NCBI GenBank assembly: GCA_016748015.1
Contig: JAAOMT010000468.1
Coordinates: forward strand, 412,998 to 476,997
Direction: 5' to 3'
Source of the DNA: Geosiphon pyriformis
Lineage: Eukaryota > Glomeromycota > Glomeromycetes > Archaeosporales > Geosiphonaceae
DNA length: 64,000 bases
The notes under the pieces were generated by a model. That model saw nothing but the letters and a program-made list of their open reading frames with translations. It did not search any database and had not been told where the DNA came from. Positions 36,405 to 47,961 of this stretch are shown here, piece by piece (the stretch's first letter is position 1; the number at the start of each line of letters is the position of its first letter). The position numbers were made by a program, and so were the translations under genes.

Positions 36405-38729
36405 TCAGAGATCATAGAAGCAAACCACTTAGAATTTGCCAAATTCTTATTCCAATAGTACAGCCAACAATTAGGACTAAACAATAACTACTTCCTAGCA
36501 GAATTTGTCTTCAACTTCTACATCAACAATAAAATTACAGACTGCTTAGAAGGAACAGTTAACATTGAATCTGCAAGAGAAAATTTCTATACAGAATTAT
36601 TTCAACATACCAGCTTACCAAGAAACTACAGTTTTGCACCAATCATCAAAGAAATCAATCAAATTATTGAAAGGTACACACAACAACAATTCCCTATCAC
36701 TTATGTAGACAAAGGCAAAAGAAGATTGCAAACACCAGCAGTAACCCCAAAACAAATACAACCATCTACTTGGAAGAAAACCAGAGTTGAATTACCAACA
36801 AACCCATCATATTACTATACACCTGAAAGCGCTATTAACATCTCATTAACAGGTGTGTTCATATTACACATAACATTAACATTTGGACAACTCCCATTTT
36901 AGAGTAAATAAAAGAAAACAGAGTTACTAGGAACTTACAACAACTACTTTGAAGGATTTAAATCACAATTCCAACACTATTAGGATTCTGATCACCACCA
37001 TCTCAACCAGATTTTGGAAATGTGAGTCCCTGGAAGATAACAGAATCAGAAGGAGAACAGAAAAAAGAAGCCAAAGACCAAGAATTTACTTACCAGAACT
37101 CAATCTTAGAGAATCCAGAAGTTGAAACTCCGAACAGTAAAACCCAGCAAACTCAAAACAATCCAAACACCAAAGCAATTAATCAGCAAAACTTATCTTC
37201 AGTAATTGTTATAGATCAACCACCAATTAAACCGATTATTGAACCAATTCAACAGTAGCCACTTCAACTATCTTAACAACTACAGCAGCCGCTTTAACAG
37301 TTACAACAACAACTTCAACAACTGAACTTAGATCCAATGGCCTATGCTCCAATAGCAAAACTCGAGAAATTCACTGATAAAGAAGATGACATCCAAATAT
37401 GGCTTAACAATATTGAAAAAGCCATTATGACCAATGGATAGAATGATGTGAGAGCACTCCAAGCCATTCCTTATTTCTTATAGAATACTATCAACTCGTG
37501 ATATCAAAGTTTAGTTGCCAAATCTCAAACATTCTAGAAATTCAAAGTTGCATTTCTGGAATATTTCAGTAATAATAACAGTATTAATTGCCTAGCCAAC
37601 ACCTTCATCACAATCAAACAAGAAAAAACTAAAGCAGTTACTACTTACTTGAGACATTTCCACAGAAATTTGCACCAAATCCAAGCAATCTAAGCTGACT
37701 ATTTTACAGCACCTCAGATTCTAAACCAGTTCATTTGTGGACTGTGCAGTAACATCCTTCAATGTGTACACCCAATACATTCAGCAGACCTTCAAGCTAC
37801 AGTTACAAATGCCAGAGATTTTAAAACAGCTGAACTCAAAGCTAACCATGTTTAAGCCATCAATTTAGTAATGAACAAATTATCTGAATTGGATTTTAAG
37901 TTGAAACAATTCAGTAATTTCATCAACCAAAAATTAGAAGAATACTTAGCTAACAATCAGGCAATCTATCAACCTTTACAACAATACAATAATCAAAGAA
38001 ACATGAATCATTTTCAGAATCAGTTGTATCTATCATCCTCAACCAATCAACAGTGACAACAGAAGATGCGTGTTTGCCACTACTGTGATAAACAAGGACA
38101 TTTAAAGATTGACTGTAGGTTAAGAATAGATAACCAATGATCAAGAAATCAATATCAAAATCCTGATTACTGGTTTCCAACTCTGAATTACCAATCCAAT
38201 CCAACACCATATCAACTGACTTACTTGCCAATGATGCAACAGCCAATATATCAACCACTTATATATCAATCTCCAGTTTATTAACCACAGCCACTAGTAA
38301 TATATCAACCACTGCAGTCACAAATAATTTATCAGACACCCGCAGTTCAAACACTGCCATTAAACCTAGCTCAAATAACATCAGGAAACCCTAGATTAAG
38401 AGTTACCCAAAACTGGAGATTGGCAATGGTTGTTTACCAACTGATTCCCAGTTCATTCAACCAACCATCAAGATTACAACAGTGGAGTTCAAGAACCAGA
38501 TACACTCAAAATCTGAGTTCCCAAAACTATTTAAGTCTTCTGGTTATTCCAGAAAATGCCTCACCCAACAACCAGAAACCCAAACAGAAACAACTACTTA
38601 CCAACAATATTCTGCCAGCCACCATCACAGAAGACAAGTCCCTAGCAGCTATATTTCCTTTTGAAATCGAGAAACTGACAGAAATCTTGTTGTTTAATAA
38701 AGTTGCACTTGAGGAAAAACATATCATGA
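36405..38729 (+). pseudogene. Gag of the outer gypsy (broken)
   Basis: The same frame can be followed through many stops at Trp/Gln codons. The capsid-like part (Retrotrans_gag type) begins near 37340 with MAYAPIAKLEKFTDKEDD and contains ALQAIPYFL, FLEYFSNNNSINCLANTF and YLRHFHRNLHQIQAI. A CCHC knuckle, VCHYCDKQGHLKIDC, lies at 38075-38116 and is complete. Then follows a Tyr-Gln-Pro-rich stretch to the start of the protease. At 38726-38729 (ATGA) the inner gypsy is inserted, just upstream of the protease. Gag would form the particle and bind genomic RNA. Confidence 0.82.
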
Positions 38730-39609
38730 TGTTATTCATAAAAATAGAGGAATTATATTAGTATATAAATTAGCCAATCAGAAATAGACGCAGTAAAAAT
38801 GTGGAATTCTAGGATTTCTTTCAGGAATTGCAGGATTCCAGGAATTTCAGGATTCTTCAAGAAAAATTGCAGAATTCCAGAATTCCAGAATTCCTCTCAT
38901 CAGAAATTGCAGGATTCCAGAAATTTCAGAATTTCTGTCATGAAGAATTGAGAAATTGAGGAATCTCAATTATGTATATATAAGAATAGTGTTAGAAGCA
39001 GAAAAAAAGACATCTGAGTTTAGATTTAATGCAAGCACTCTTCCACATCACAAATATCAATAAATAACTATTTCCATATCTCAATTTATCTCCCACTATC
39101 AACTTCATGTTGATAGTAACAAATACTTAACCACGCTGGAACAATAGCTCTTGATTACGGCTATTAACAAGATACTAATCAAAATTGCCTTGGCTCATCT
39201 CCTTATTTTATTTCTGTTTTTTTTTATTTCTTTTCTTTATTTTATTTTCTTTGTTGTTGTATACTAATTAATTAAAAGATTGAGCACTGAGTTATTGATG
39301 TTAAGGATAGCCTGGTAAAAGACCCAGAAATAAGAGTAGAATTTTATATATTATTAGATAGCTTACTAGAAGGGCACAACTATCAGACTAAATATGGTTA
39401 CCATGCTGAGAGAGAAATTGGGAAAACTCTTGGAAGCATACATCTACTATTAATGCTATTGAATCTTTGTCTATTATACAAAAGACTCGCACTAAAACCT
39501 TCAGATACAAAAACCTTTAGATTACCCACATCCACATTCATAATAGCTTTTGAGCACCAGGTTACAGATTTGTTATTGAATTTAACAGCAGAAATAATCA
39601 TCTGTAACA
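38730..39609 (+). repeat. 5' LTR of the inner gypsy (880 bp)
   Basis: Starts TGTTATTCATAAAAATAG and ends ATCTGTAACA. It contains the AATTCC-type U3 array (38799-38960), a TATA box (near 38970), AATAAA (near 39060) and the AATAGCTCTTGATTACGGCTATT block. The two LTRs of this element have equal length and differ mainly by transitions in the first 280 bp compared by eye. Confidence 0.92.
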
Positions 39610-39611
39610 TT

Positions 39612-39630
39612 TGGTGTTCTCTGTAAGGTA
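39612..39630 (+). other. Putative primer-binding site
   Basis: TGGTGTTCTCTGTAAGG lies three bases behind the LTR end and starts with TGG as expected for pairing to a tRNA 3' end. The matching tRNA is unknown. Confidence 0.5.
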
Positions 39631-39678
39631 TAATCCTACAGAAAACCAGCACCAACAACACCAAACCAAAAAGTGGCA

Positions 39679-41900
39679 GAATCAGAAAGAATAGGAGCCA
39701 ACCATTTAGGATTCACAAAATCCCTATTCCAACACTATTGTTAACACTTGGGATTGACCAACAATCATCTATTAGCAGAATCAGCTTTCAATTTCTACGT
39801 CAACAAAAGAATTTCCTATTATCTGGGAACCCCAGTAGATACAGAGTCAGCAAGAGAAAACTTTTACAATGAATTAATTCAACAGACTAGCCTACCAATA
39901 AACCACAATTTTGCATCAATCATCACTGAAATTAACAGAGAAATTGAAAATTACACTCAACAAAGATATCTGATTACCTACGCAAAAGGCAAAGAAAAGC
40001 TACAAACACCAGCAGTAACACTCAAGGAAATACAAGTACCTAATTAGAAGAAACAAAGGATTGAATCCCCAATATATCCATCATATCACCACACACCTGG
40101 AAGTACCATCAACATCACATCAACAAGCGCATCCACCAGCACAAAAACACCAATAGCTAGAATTTTCTTCCAAAGTAAACAAGCAAAAGTCGACCTATTA
40201 GGAACATATGGTGATTATTTCGAAGGATTTAAATCATGATCACCAACACCATCAAGATTTTGATCACTGCCACATCAGCCAGATTTCGGAACTACTAGTC
40301 CCTGGGAAGTAACTGAATCAGAAGAAAAAGGAAACAAAGATTAGGAATTTAATTACCAAAACCCGATCCTAGAAAACCTGAACATTCAAACTCAGCAACA
40401 TTTAGAAAATCCAGAAATCAAAACTCCGAATATTTAAAACCCGCCAAATCAAAAAAATCAAAACCCCAATTTAATTCATCAGCAAAACCTACCTCCAGTT
40501 ATTGTCATCAATCAAACACAAATTGAGCCAATCAGTGAGCCAATTTAACCACCTCAAGTACCATTTCAGCAACTGATTCAACCAGTTTAACAAATGGCCT
40601 ACACACCCATCGCCAAAATTAAGAAGTTCACTGGCGAGAAAAATGATGCCCAAGTATGGCTTAATGATGTCGAGAAAGCCATCGTAGCCAATAGATGGAA
40701 TGATGCATATGCTCTACAGGCCATTCCATATTTTTTTCAGGATACTGCTAACTCATAGTACCAAAGCTTGATTAACAAGCCCCAGGATTTTGCCACATTC
40801 AAACAGGAATTTCTCCAGTACTTTAATAATAATAACAGTATTAATTGCCTAGCCAACACTTTCACCAGCATTAGACAAAGAGAAACAGAATCAGTTACCA
40901 CTTATTTGGGATGCTTCCATTGCAATCTACACCAAATCCAAGCCATAGAGTTAACTACTTCACAGTGCCACAAATTCTGAACCAGTTTATTTGCTGCTTA
41001 CGCAGCAACATCTTGCAACATGTACGTCTATTACATCCAGCCAACCTTCAAGCAGCAGTTACACATGCCTGAGATTTCAAATCAGCTGAACTTGAAGCCA
41101 ACCATGCTTAAGCCATAAACCTAGCAATGAACAAATCATCTGAATTGGATTTTAAATTGAAACAATTTAGTGATTCCATCAATCAAAAATTAGAAAGATA
41201 CTTAGCTAACAATTGAACAATCTATCAACTACTACAATGACACAACAATCAGAGAAACTCCAATTGTGTCCAAAATCAGTCACATCTATCATCTTCAGCC
41301 AATTGACAGTGGCAACAAAAAATGCATATTTGCCACTATTGTAGTAAACAAGAACACATACAAGTCAATTGCTGTCAGTGTTTAAATAACCAATGGTCAG
41401 GAAATCAATATCGAAACCCCGATTGCTGGTTCCAAACTCCGAGTTCCCAGCAAAATTAAGAACAATACCAATACTTATCTCATTATGCACCAATGATGCA
41501 ACAACCAATTTATCAACCACCAATATATCAAGCCCCAATTTATCATCTACTGCCACAAGTAATGTATCAACCACAACCACTAACAATTTATCAACCCCAA
41601 ATGGTTCAGATACTGCCACAAAACTTCCTTGCCAGCAAAGTCCAAAGGCCAAAAATCACCCAACAAAACTGGCAATCATTGATAATAGTCCATCAATTGG
41701 TCCCCAGCTCATCAACCCAACAATCAGGATCTTAACAGTGGAATTCAGGCACTGGTTATTCTCAAAACCTGAATTCCCAGCACTATTTAAGTCTTCTGGT
41801 TACCCCAGAAAACACTTCATCCGACAAACCGGAACTCAACCAACAATCATCACTCACCAGCAATATCTTACCAGCAACCATTACTGAAGACCAGTCCCTA
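39679..41900 (+). pseudogene. Gag of the inner gypsy (broken)
   Basis: 39748-40047 is an N-terminal alpha-helical part of unknown fold, also found in the outer element. The capsid-like part starts near 40593 (MAYTPIAKIKKFTGEKNDAQVW) and runs through FATFKQEFLQYFNNNNSINCLANTF to about 40940, where a one-base loss shifts the frame. The CCHC knuckle CHYCSKQEHIQVNC at 41331-41372 is complete. A Gln/Pro/Tyr-rich linker (to about 41735) leads in the same frame into the protease. At least ten Gln or Trp codons are stops. Confidence 0.85.
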
Positions 41901-42590
41901 GCTGCAATTTTTCCATTTGAATTTGAAGAACTGTCCAACACCCCATTATTTAGTAGAGTCACTCTCAACAAAAAGCCCATCATAGCAATGTACACTAATG
42001 CTAAAGTTGATGGTCAATCCATCAAATTGATCCTTAACAGTGGGTCAGCAGACAGCATCATTACATGACAACTTATGGACCAATTAGGTTGCCAAGTTGA
42101 TTGCGCTGCCAGCACCAGAATTATTACAGCCAATGGAGCAACCAAAATGCCTATTGGCAAGATAGATGACTTTCCATTTGACGTCAATGACATTGTCACT
42201 CTCATTAAAATCTTGGTGATGGAAGCCACCCAATACCAAGCTCTTGTTGGTAATGACTGGCTGTCCAAAGCCAATGCAACACTAGACTGGAATATCCAAG
42301 AACTCCAGCTAGCATTCAATGGTCAACATACATGGGTGCCAGTCACATGTGGCCACTTCAAAGCCTCCTCAAGTGAACGGCTATTGATTAAGCTAGAAGA
42401 AGAAGAAGCAAAACCTATCTGGGAAGCTTACCAAGTCTTGTGGACCAATAATGACCACAACAAGTTGCCACCTATTTTACCTTGGAACGACAAAGGAAAA
42501 AAGAAAAAAAAAGAACTTGCCTGGAAATCAAACTTAGGAGCATGGAGTGATAACAGCCAGAGTGAAACAACCACTAAATGGAGTTGAGAA
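41901..42590 (+). pseudogene. Retropepsin-like aspartic protease of the inner gypsy
   Basis: The flap-like region and the active-site triad can be aligned with the outer element. Here the triad reads NSG (AAC at 42036-42038) where the outer element has DSG (48896-48904): a G-to-A change destroys the catalytic Asp. 42075-42587 is open for 170 codons and includes the ALVGNDWLSKANATLDW block typical of gypsy proteases. The role would be cutting the gag-pol polyprotein. It is fused in frame with gag. Confidence 0.82.
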
Positions 42591-43340
42591 GAAAAAAGAA
42601 AAGGAAAGAAATAAGAAGAAAAGCCAACACTAGCCAATAAATCAACTTATGTCCCATACACCTACCAACCACCAGCTCAATACCATCAACCCAAGCTAGT
42701 GTGTGTTAATTACAGTAAGAAATTGTCATCAATGGGCGCATGTTGCAACAAAAATGAGGAATGGTCTACTGTAACCAAATACTACTGTCATCCATGTGTT
42801 CTTGAACATGATGGATGGCCACCAAAAATAGGAAAATAGGACAGTACCTTGTGTTTAGCTTGTGGAGATATTCTCTTAGATGAAGGGATGTGGAAAGACA
42901 TTCTTGGAAGAAGAGGAGCATGCAACGAGACATGCCAATACACAATCCTGATCAACAACTGAGTATGAAAGAGAATCTCAATCGATAACATCTGGAAAAG
43001 AGTGTTATGACAATTGGAAGGATATCCACACGACGAAAATGAGATTTGGAAGATGGTCTACACAATGACGGAAAGAGCTACAGTTGAGGAACTAAGAGAA
43101 ATCAAGAACAATCTACTATTACTTCCTGAGCCAGAATATGACCTAACAGGTAACATATTAGACAAAGTCATGAATGATCCAGAAGAATTCCAGGAGTGTT
43201 ATCAAAATCTAGCATCCATAAGAGAAGAACAAAAAGAGTGTTTAGCACAGTTAAATACTTGACTATGTGACTACTGTTTGATCTTATGTGATTTTTAATA
43301 TTGTAATGAGTGTGATCTCATTTACAATCCACCACTACAC
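42591..43340 (+). pseudogene. Cys-rich segment between protease and dUTPase
   Basis: In the gag-pol frame this stretch carries clustered Cys pairs: GACC near 42735, YYCHPC near 42785, LCLACG near 42855, ACNETC near 42925, and later LCDYC and YCNEC at 43265-43310. Between them 43014-43262 is a charged helical region without stops. The pattern suggests two zinc-binding modules; I do not recognise the fold. The outer element keeps the first Cys cluster (near 49550-49590) and is deleted behind it. Function unknown. Confidence 0.6.
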
Positions 43341-44303
43341 ATGATCTACATGATCCCAGAAGAAGAAGAGCCAATCAGCAGCTGCTTATCGGAATCAGAA
43401 TCACCAATCAATTGTGATTTAAACTCTAACGACAATGACGACAACAAAAACACCAGTTCAAACTTCATTCACAAAAGCAACAATTGGAACTCAAATTCAA
43501 ATTCCAATTCAAAATACGAACAATATATCGCACTCCCTGACCTCTCTAAAGAACAAGAGCTTAAATGGTTTAGTGATAATGATGAAGGTATTATGCCAGA
43601 ATGCGTGCATAATACTGATGCAGGGTTTGATCTGAGGTATCCAGGGAAAAATGCCATCAAATTGGAACCACACTTGCACACCAGCATTGATTTGAAAGTA
43701 GCAATGGAGATCCCAGCTACCACTATGGTTCTACTAGCATCTAAGAGTAGTTTAGCAAAGAAGGAAGTCAACATCAGAAGAGGAATAATTGATGCAGAAT
43801 ATGTAGGAAATATCATTGCTATGCTACAAAATGACTCAGAAAAGGCTTATACCATTGAGCCAAATGAAAAGATAGTACAGGCCATATTCTTGCCATTAGT
43901 TAAAATAGCTAGCTTAGTGTCAGTGGAAACAAGGGAGGAATTAGGGATAACTACAAGAGAGACACAGAGATTCAGATCCATGGGTAGAATAAATGTGCCA
44001 GTCAATATGATAGAAGAAGAGATCATTGACAAGAGAGAAATTATCTCCACCAGTCAAACAATCTCCATTCCACCATATGGCCAGCACATGGTAATCATAA
44101 AGCGAAAAGTAAAGGATCAGTTGCAGATTTTCAAAGCCAAACCAGCTTTTTGTGAATCAGGAGAGATTGGACTTGTCAATCTTTATATACTCGTCAAGAA
44201 CCACAACCACATTAAAATTTCCATTTACAACAACACTGGAAATATCATCGAGATTCCAGCCGAAACAATAATTGGATACTTAAGCACAGAAATAGAGAAT
44301 TAG
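43341..44303 (+). CDS. dUTPase-like domain of the gypsy polyprotein (320 open codons)
   Basis: An acidic, Asn/Ser-rich linker (residues 1-90) leads to a trimeric-dUTPase fold: motif I DAGFDL (93-98), motif II SKSSL (134-138), motif III GIIDAEYVG (148-156), motif IV EKIVQAIFLP (176-185) and motif V RETQRFRSMG (206-215). The expected motif V is Gly-rich; several Gly codons appear changed by G-to-A, so activity is doubtful. dUTPase splits dUTP to dUMP and limits uracil in cDNA. It lies between protease and RT in one frame. The open stretch is part of a longer polyprotein, not a separate gene. Confidence 0.85.
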   Translation: MIYMIPEEEEPISSCLSESESPINCDLNSNDNDDNKNTSSNFIHKSNNWNSNSNSNSKYEQYIALPDLSKEQELKWFSDNDEGIMPECVHNTDAGFDLRYPGKNAIKLEPHLHTSIDLKVAMEIPATTMVLLASKSSLAKKEVNIRRGIIDAEYVGNIIAMLQNDSEKAYTIEPNEKIVQAIFLPLVKIASLVSVETREELGITTRETQRFRSMGRINVPVNMIEEEIIDKREIISTSQTISIPPYGQHMVIIKRKVKDQLQIFKAKPAFCESGEIGLVNLYILVKNHNHIKISIYNNTGNIIEIPAETIIGYLSTEIEN

Positions 44304-45300
44304 CCACAATACTATGTTCCAGACTTTCCACAACTTTGTGGATATGTAGATATTACATCACAAACAATATATGGACAAAATGAATGTTATTTGTTCCAAC
44401 CAGAACAATTGAACCAAATGAACATGAGCAACTTAGACCCACTTCAAAGAATGCAGCTCAAGATGTTGCTCAACAACTTTAATGACATCTTTGCCAGTAA
44501 AAATAAATTCAGCAGAACTGACATTATCCAGCATCAGATTAAGACTGGAAATGCAATGTCAATTAAACAGAGGACATACAGAGCGCCACCTGCCAGCCAT
44601 GAGATCATTTGTCAAGAAATCAACTAGATGCTTGACAATAGGCTAATTCAGCCATCAATGAGCCCATGGTCATTACCAGTGGTACTTGTCCATAAGAAAA
44701 ATGGAAAAATTCACTTTTGTGTAGATTATAGGAAACTCAATGATATAACTCGTGGGGACAGTTATCCAACTTCTCAGATCCAGGAACTATTCGATGCTTT
44801 TGGTAGGAAGAAATGGTTCTCAACATTAGACTTGGACAGTGGTTATTGGCAAGTAGCCATGAACCTAGATGACAAAGAAAAGACTGCTTTTACCATCAGA
44901 GAAGGGAATTTCGAGTTTGAAGTCATGCCATTTGGCTTAATGAATACACCAGCCATATTTCAATGGCTAATGGAAATCATATATTGAGGCTTGCTATGGA
45001 AGTCAGTTGTAGTATACTTGGATAACACCAATGTGTTCTCAGAAATGTTCAATGATCATCTCCATCATTTACAACAGGTGTTTAAGAAACTAAAAAGAGC
45101 TGGATTGAAGTTAAATGCTAACAAATGTTTCTTTAAAAAAACGGAACTTCAGTTTTTGGGACATGTGGTAAGCAAAAACGGCATCAAAACAGATCCAAGA
45201 AAAATTGAAACAGTCAGAAACTTTTTGGAACCAAAGAATCTTACAGAATTAAGAGCATTTTTGGGGTTTGCTGGATATTACCAATGCTTTATCTAAAACT
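44304..45300 (+). pseudogene. Reverse transcriptase of the inner gypsy
   Basis: All RT blocks are readable in one frame with three stops (near 44625, 44985, 45294): MLDNRLIQPSMSPW, FCVDYRKLND, STLDLDSGYWQV (motif A with Asp), MPFGLMNTPAIFQ, and motif C reading YLDN at 45015-45026. The second Asp of YLDD is Asn by a G-to-A change, so polymerase activity is lost. LGHVVSKNGI and LRAFLGFAGYY complete the thumb. Confidence 0.9.
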
Positions 45301-45820
45301 TTTTCAAAATAGCCCAGCCATTAAATCAGCTTTTAACAAAGAACACTAAGTATGAGTGGACCAAATCTCAACAAAAAACATTTGATATACTAAGGAAAAA
45401 ACTAATCCAAGCTCCAGTACTGATATACCCCAACCACAACAAGCCATTTATGATCACCACGAATGCATCAGGTCAGGCATTAAAAGCAGTATTATCACAA
45501 AAAAGTCTGGATGAAAGAGAACATCCAGTAGCATATGCAAGCAGAGATTTGACTCCAGCAGAAAAAAACTATGGAACACCAGCACTGGAACATTTGGCTA
45601 TATATTGGGCAGTAATCAAATGGAAAGAATACTTGAGCCAAAAATTTGATGTCTATACTGATCACAAAGGATTGACATCAATCCAGAAACAAGAATTTGG
45701 GGATGAACACCATGCAAAATGGAAAATTGAATTATCACCATTTAATTATACAGTACATTACAAAAAAGGAAAAAACAATGGAAATACAGATGGACTGTCA
45801 CAAATGAGGCAGATCTAAGA
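45301..45820 (+). pseudogene. RNase H domain of the inner gypsy
   Basis: Typical gypsy RNase H following the RT: the first Asp of the active site reads Asn (ITTNAS, AAT at 45462-45464). PVAYASRDLTPAEKNYG and the LEHLAIYWAV Glu block, YTDHKGL and NNGNTDGLSQM follow. 45450-45818 is open. The frame closes at 45818, before the integrase, which is read one base out of register. Confidence 0.85.
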
Positions 45821-45879
45821 ACATTTCGACCCAAAAATATAACAAAACCAGAACAATCAACTGAAAAATAAAACAAAAA

Positions 45880-47199
45880 ATGAACATGCAAAAATATAAA
45901 CAACTCCAACACTATATTAATACCCAATTGTTCAAGAAGAAATTATCTCAAAAGGAACAAAACCAGATAAAACAACAATCAAAATATTTTATCACTTACC
46001 AAAATGTACTTTATCGAAAAAACAGAAAAGAGCCCAATCAACCACTCAGAGTTATCACCAAGCCAGAAAAAAAGCCAATATTATACAACATACACTCAGA
46101 TCCCACAGCAAAACATTTTTATAAAGAAGCCACAATGGAAAGAGCCAGGAAAAGATACTATTGGCCATCAATGTATCCAGATATCATTCAATATGTTCAA
46201 AATTGTGATGCTTGTCAAAGAAGAGGAGGAATAAGGCCCAGTGAACCATTAAGACCAATCAAAGTGAGACAACCATTTGATCAGATTGGAATTGACTTAA
46301 TCAGACCATTGACAATCACCAGCAAAAGAAACAGATACATAGCAGTAGCCATAAACTATCTTATCAAATGGCCAGAAGCAAAAGCAATTCAAAGAGCGGA
46401 TGTAGAATCCGTTGCCAAATTCGTTTATCAAAATTTGATCTGTCGACACGAATGTTCAAAAAAATTACTTTCAGACCAAGGAACTCATTTTGTGAACAGA
46501 ACATTAGCAGAATTAAGCCAAAGATTCGGAATTAAGAGACCACTATTATCACTATACCATCCACAAACCAACAGATTAGTTGAAAAATTTAACAGAACAT
46601 TGTGTGAAGCGATAGCCAAACTGAGCCAAAAAAATCAGGATAATTGAGATTTATTAATACCATCAGTATTATTTGCTTACCAAACAATGAAGCAAGATAC
46701 TATACAAGCAACACTATTTGAATTGGTATATGGTAGAACAACAACATTACTAGTTGAGATGAAAGTCAACACATATCCAACAGAATCAATAACAAAAGAA
46801 AATTTCCAAGAAACATTGCTGAGAAGAACATATGACTTAATGGAAACTCTGGAAAACAAAAGAAGAAAAGCAGCTAACAACATACAAAAAGCACAAGAGA
46901 AACAAAAAAAATGACATGATAATCAACTACCAGATAAACCAGTAGAATTCAAGATTGGAAACAAAGTACTTTTACATCGTACCAAAGTGGAAAAACAATG
47001 GAGTAGAAAATTTGACCCCAAATGGAATGGACCATTTCACATAGAAGAAATTCTAGAAAATAGAGCTTATAAATTAAGATTGAACAACAAAATCTTGAAC
47101 AAAGCAGCACATGGAGATCGACTGAAACCATATTACAATAGAGTATTATTATCTACCAGTAATATTACACAATTAAAGGTACAGAGAATACTAGTCTGA
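45880..47199 (+). pseudogene. Integrase of the inner gypsy
   Basis: HHCC zinc domain: His pair in IHSDPTAKH and CDAC near 46212. Catalytic core DDE: Asp 46294-46296, Asp 46474-46476, Glu 46582-46584, with 35 residues between the last two, intact. Stops at about 46645 and 46912 break the protein. The C-terminal part includes NGPFHIEEILENRAYKL (GPY/F type, near 47025-47080). No chromodomain seen. Integrase joins the cDNA to host DNA. The catalytic residues escaped the changes that hit the other active sites. Confidence 0.9.
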
Positions 47200-47285
47200 T
47201 CAAATGAAATTCCATGAAATCTAGAACCAATCATTATTATTAACACCAACATGTCAAACTGATTGACAAAAGACTATATAAAAAC

Positions 47286-47948
47286 ATGGTTGATGTGACA
47301 AAAGAAATCAGAAAAATGGAAATTACAGACAACATCCACTTTCTAGCACAACAGCTCTTTCAATTGATTCAACACCAAGAAATAAAAATCATAATCAATC
47401 AACAAACTATCCAGTACAGAAACACAACAAAGATGCCACAGAACAAAATACAGAAAAAGTCTGAAAACGTGATAGAAAAAATAATTGCCAAAGTAAAACT
47501 GGCAATAAAAGAGCAACAAATAATTAGACAATACCAAGAACTGACTAAAAAAACTTGAAATTGGTGGACTCAACAATTTTCGAAAAACTACTGTTATTTC
47601 TACTTGGGACAACATGTGGATATCCAAAACTTGTATATGGACAAAACAAAACGACTGTTTAATAACACAATACTGCAACAACTAGAATATTTTGTGGGAA
47701 AAAACAACTTATTCACACAAGTCCGAGCCATTTACAGAATATATACAGTATTTCAAGACTGGCTGAAAATACTACTCAACAAAGCAATAGATACTGTTAC
47801 TGTCAACCAATTGGGAAAAATCACCAATGTTCAATTCGAAGAATTACAAACCCAAATAACACAGATAATTTTAGAAAAAGAAATTCAAGAAATAATACAA
47901 ACAGAGGAATTTGAAAAATTAGGAGGTTTCAATGGAGCTCAATATTAA
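47286..47948 (+). pseudogene. Extra ORF between integrase and 3' LTR (unknown, one stop)
   Basis: A 220-codon frame with a single TGA (47556-47558, just before a Trp-Trp). The protein is rich in Gln, Lys, Ile and Leu with helical, coiled-coil-like spacing. It shows no signal peptide, no membrane segment and no Cys cluster, so nothing supports an envelope protein. The outer element keeps a homologous ORF at 49640-50103 although it lost everything between, so this ORF lies in the 3' part common to both. I do not recognise the family. Confidence 0.65.
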
Positions 47949-47961
47949 AAGGAGAGAATAA
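47947..47961 (+). other. Polypurine tract before the 3' LTR
   Basis: AAAAGGAGAGAATAA directly precedes the 3' LTR and would prime plus-strand synthesis. The outer element has AAAAGGAAAAGATAA at the same place (50103-50117). Confidence 0.75.

Noticed and set aside
47286-47948. Envelope gene of an endogenous retrovirus
   Set aside because: No signal peptide, transmembrane segment, glycosylation-rich ectodomain or Cys pattern; helical Gln/Lys-rich protein instead.
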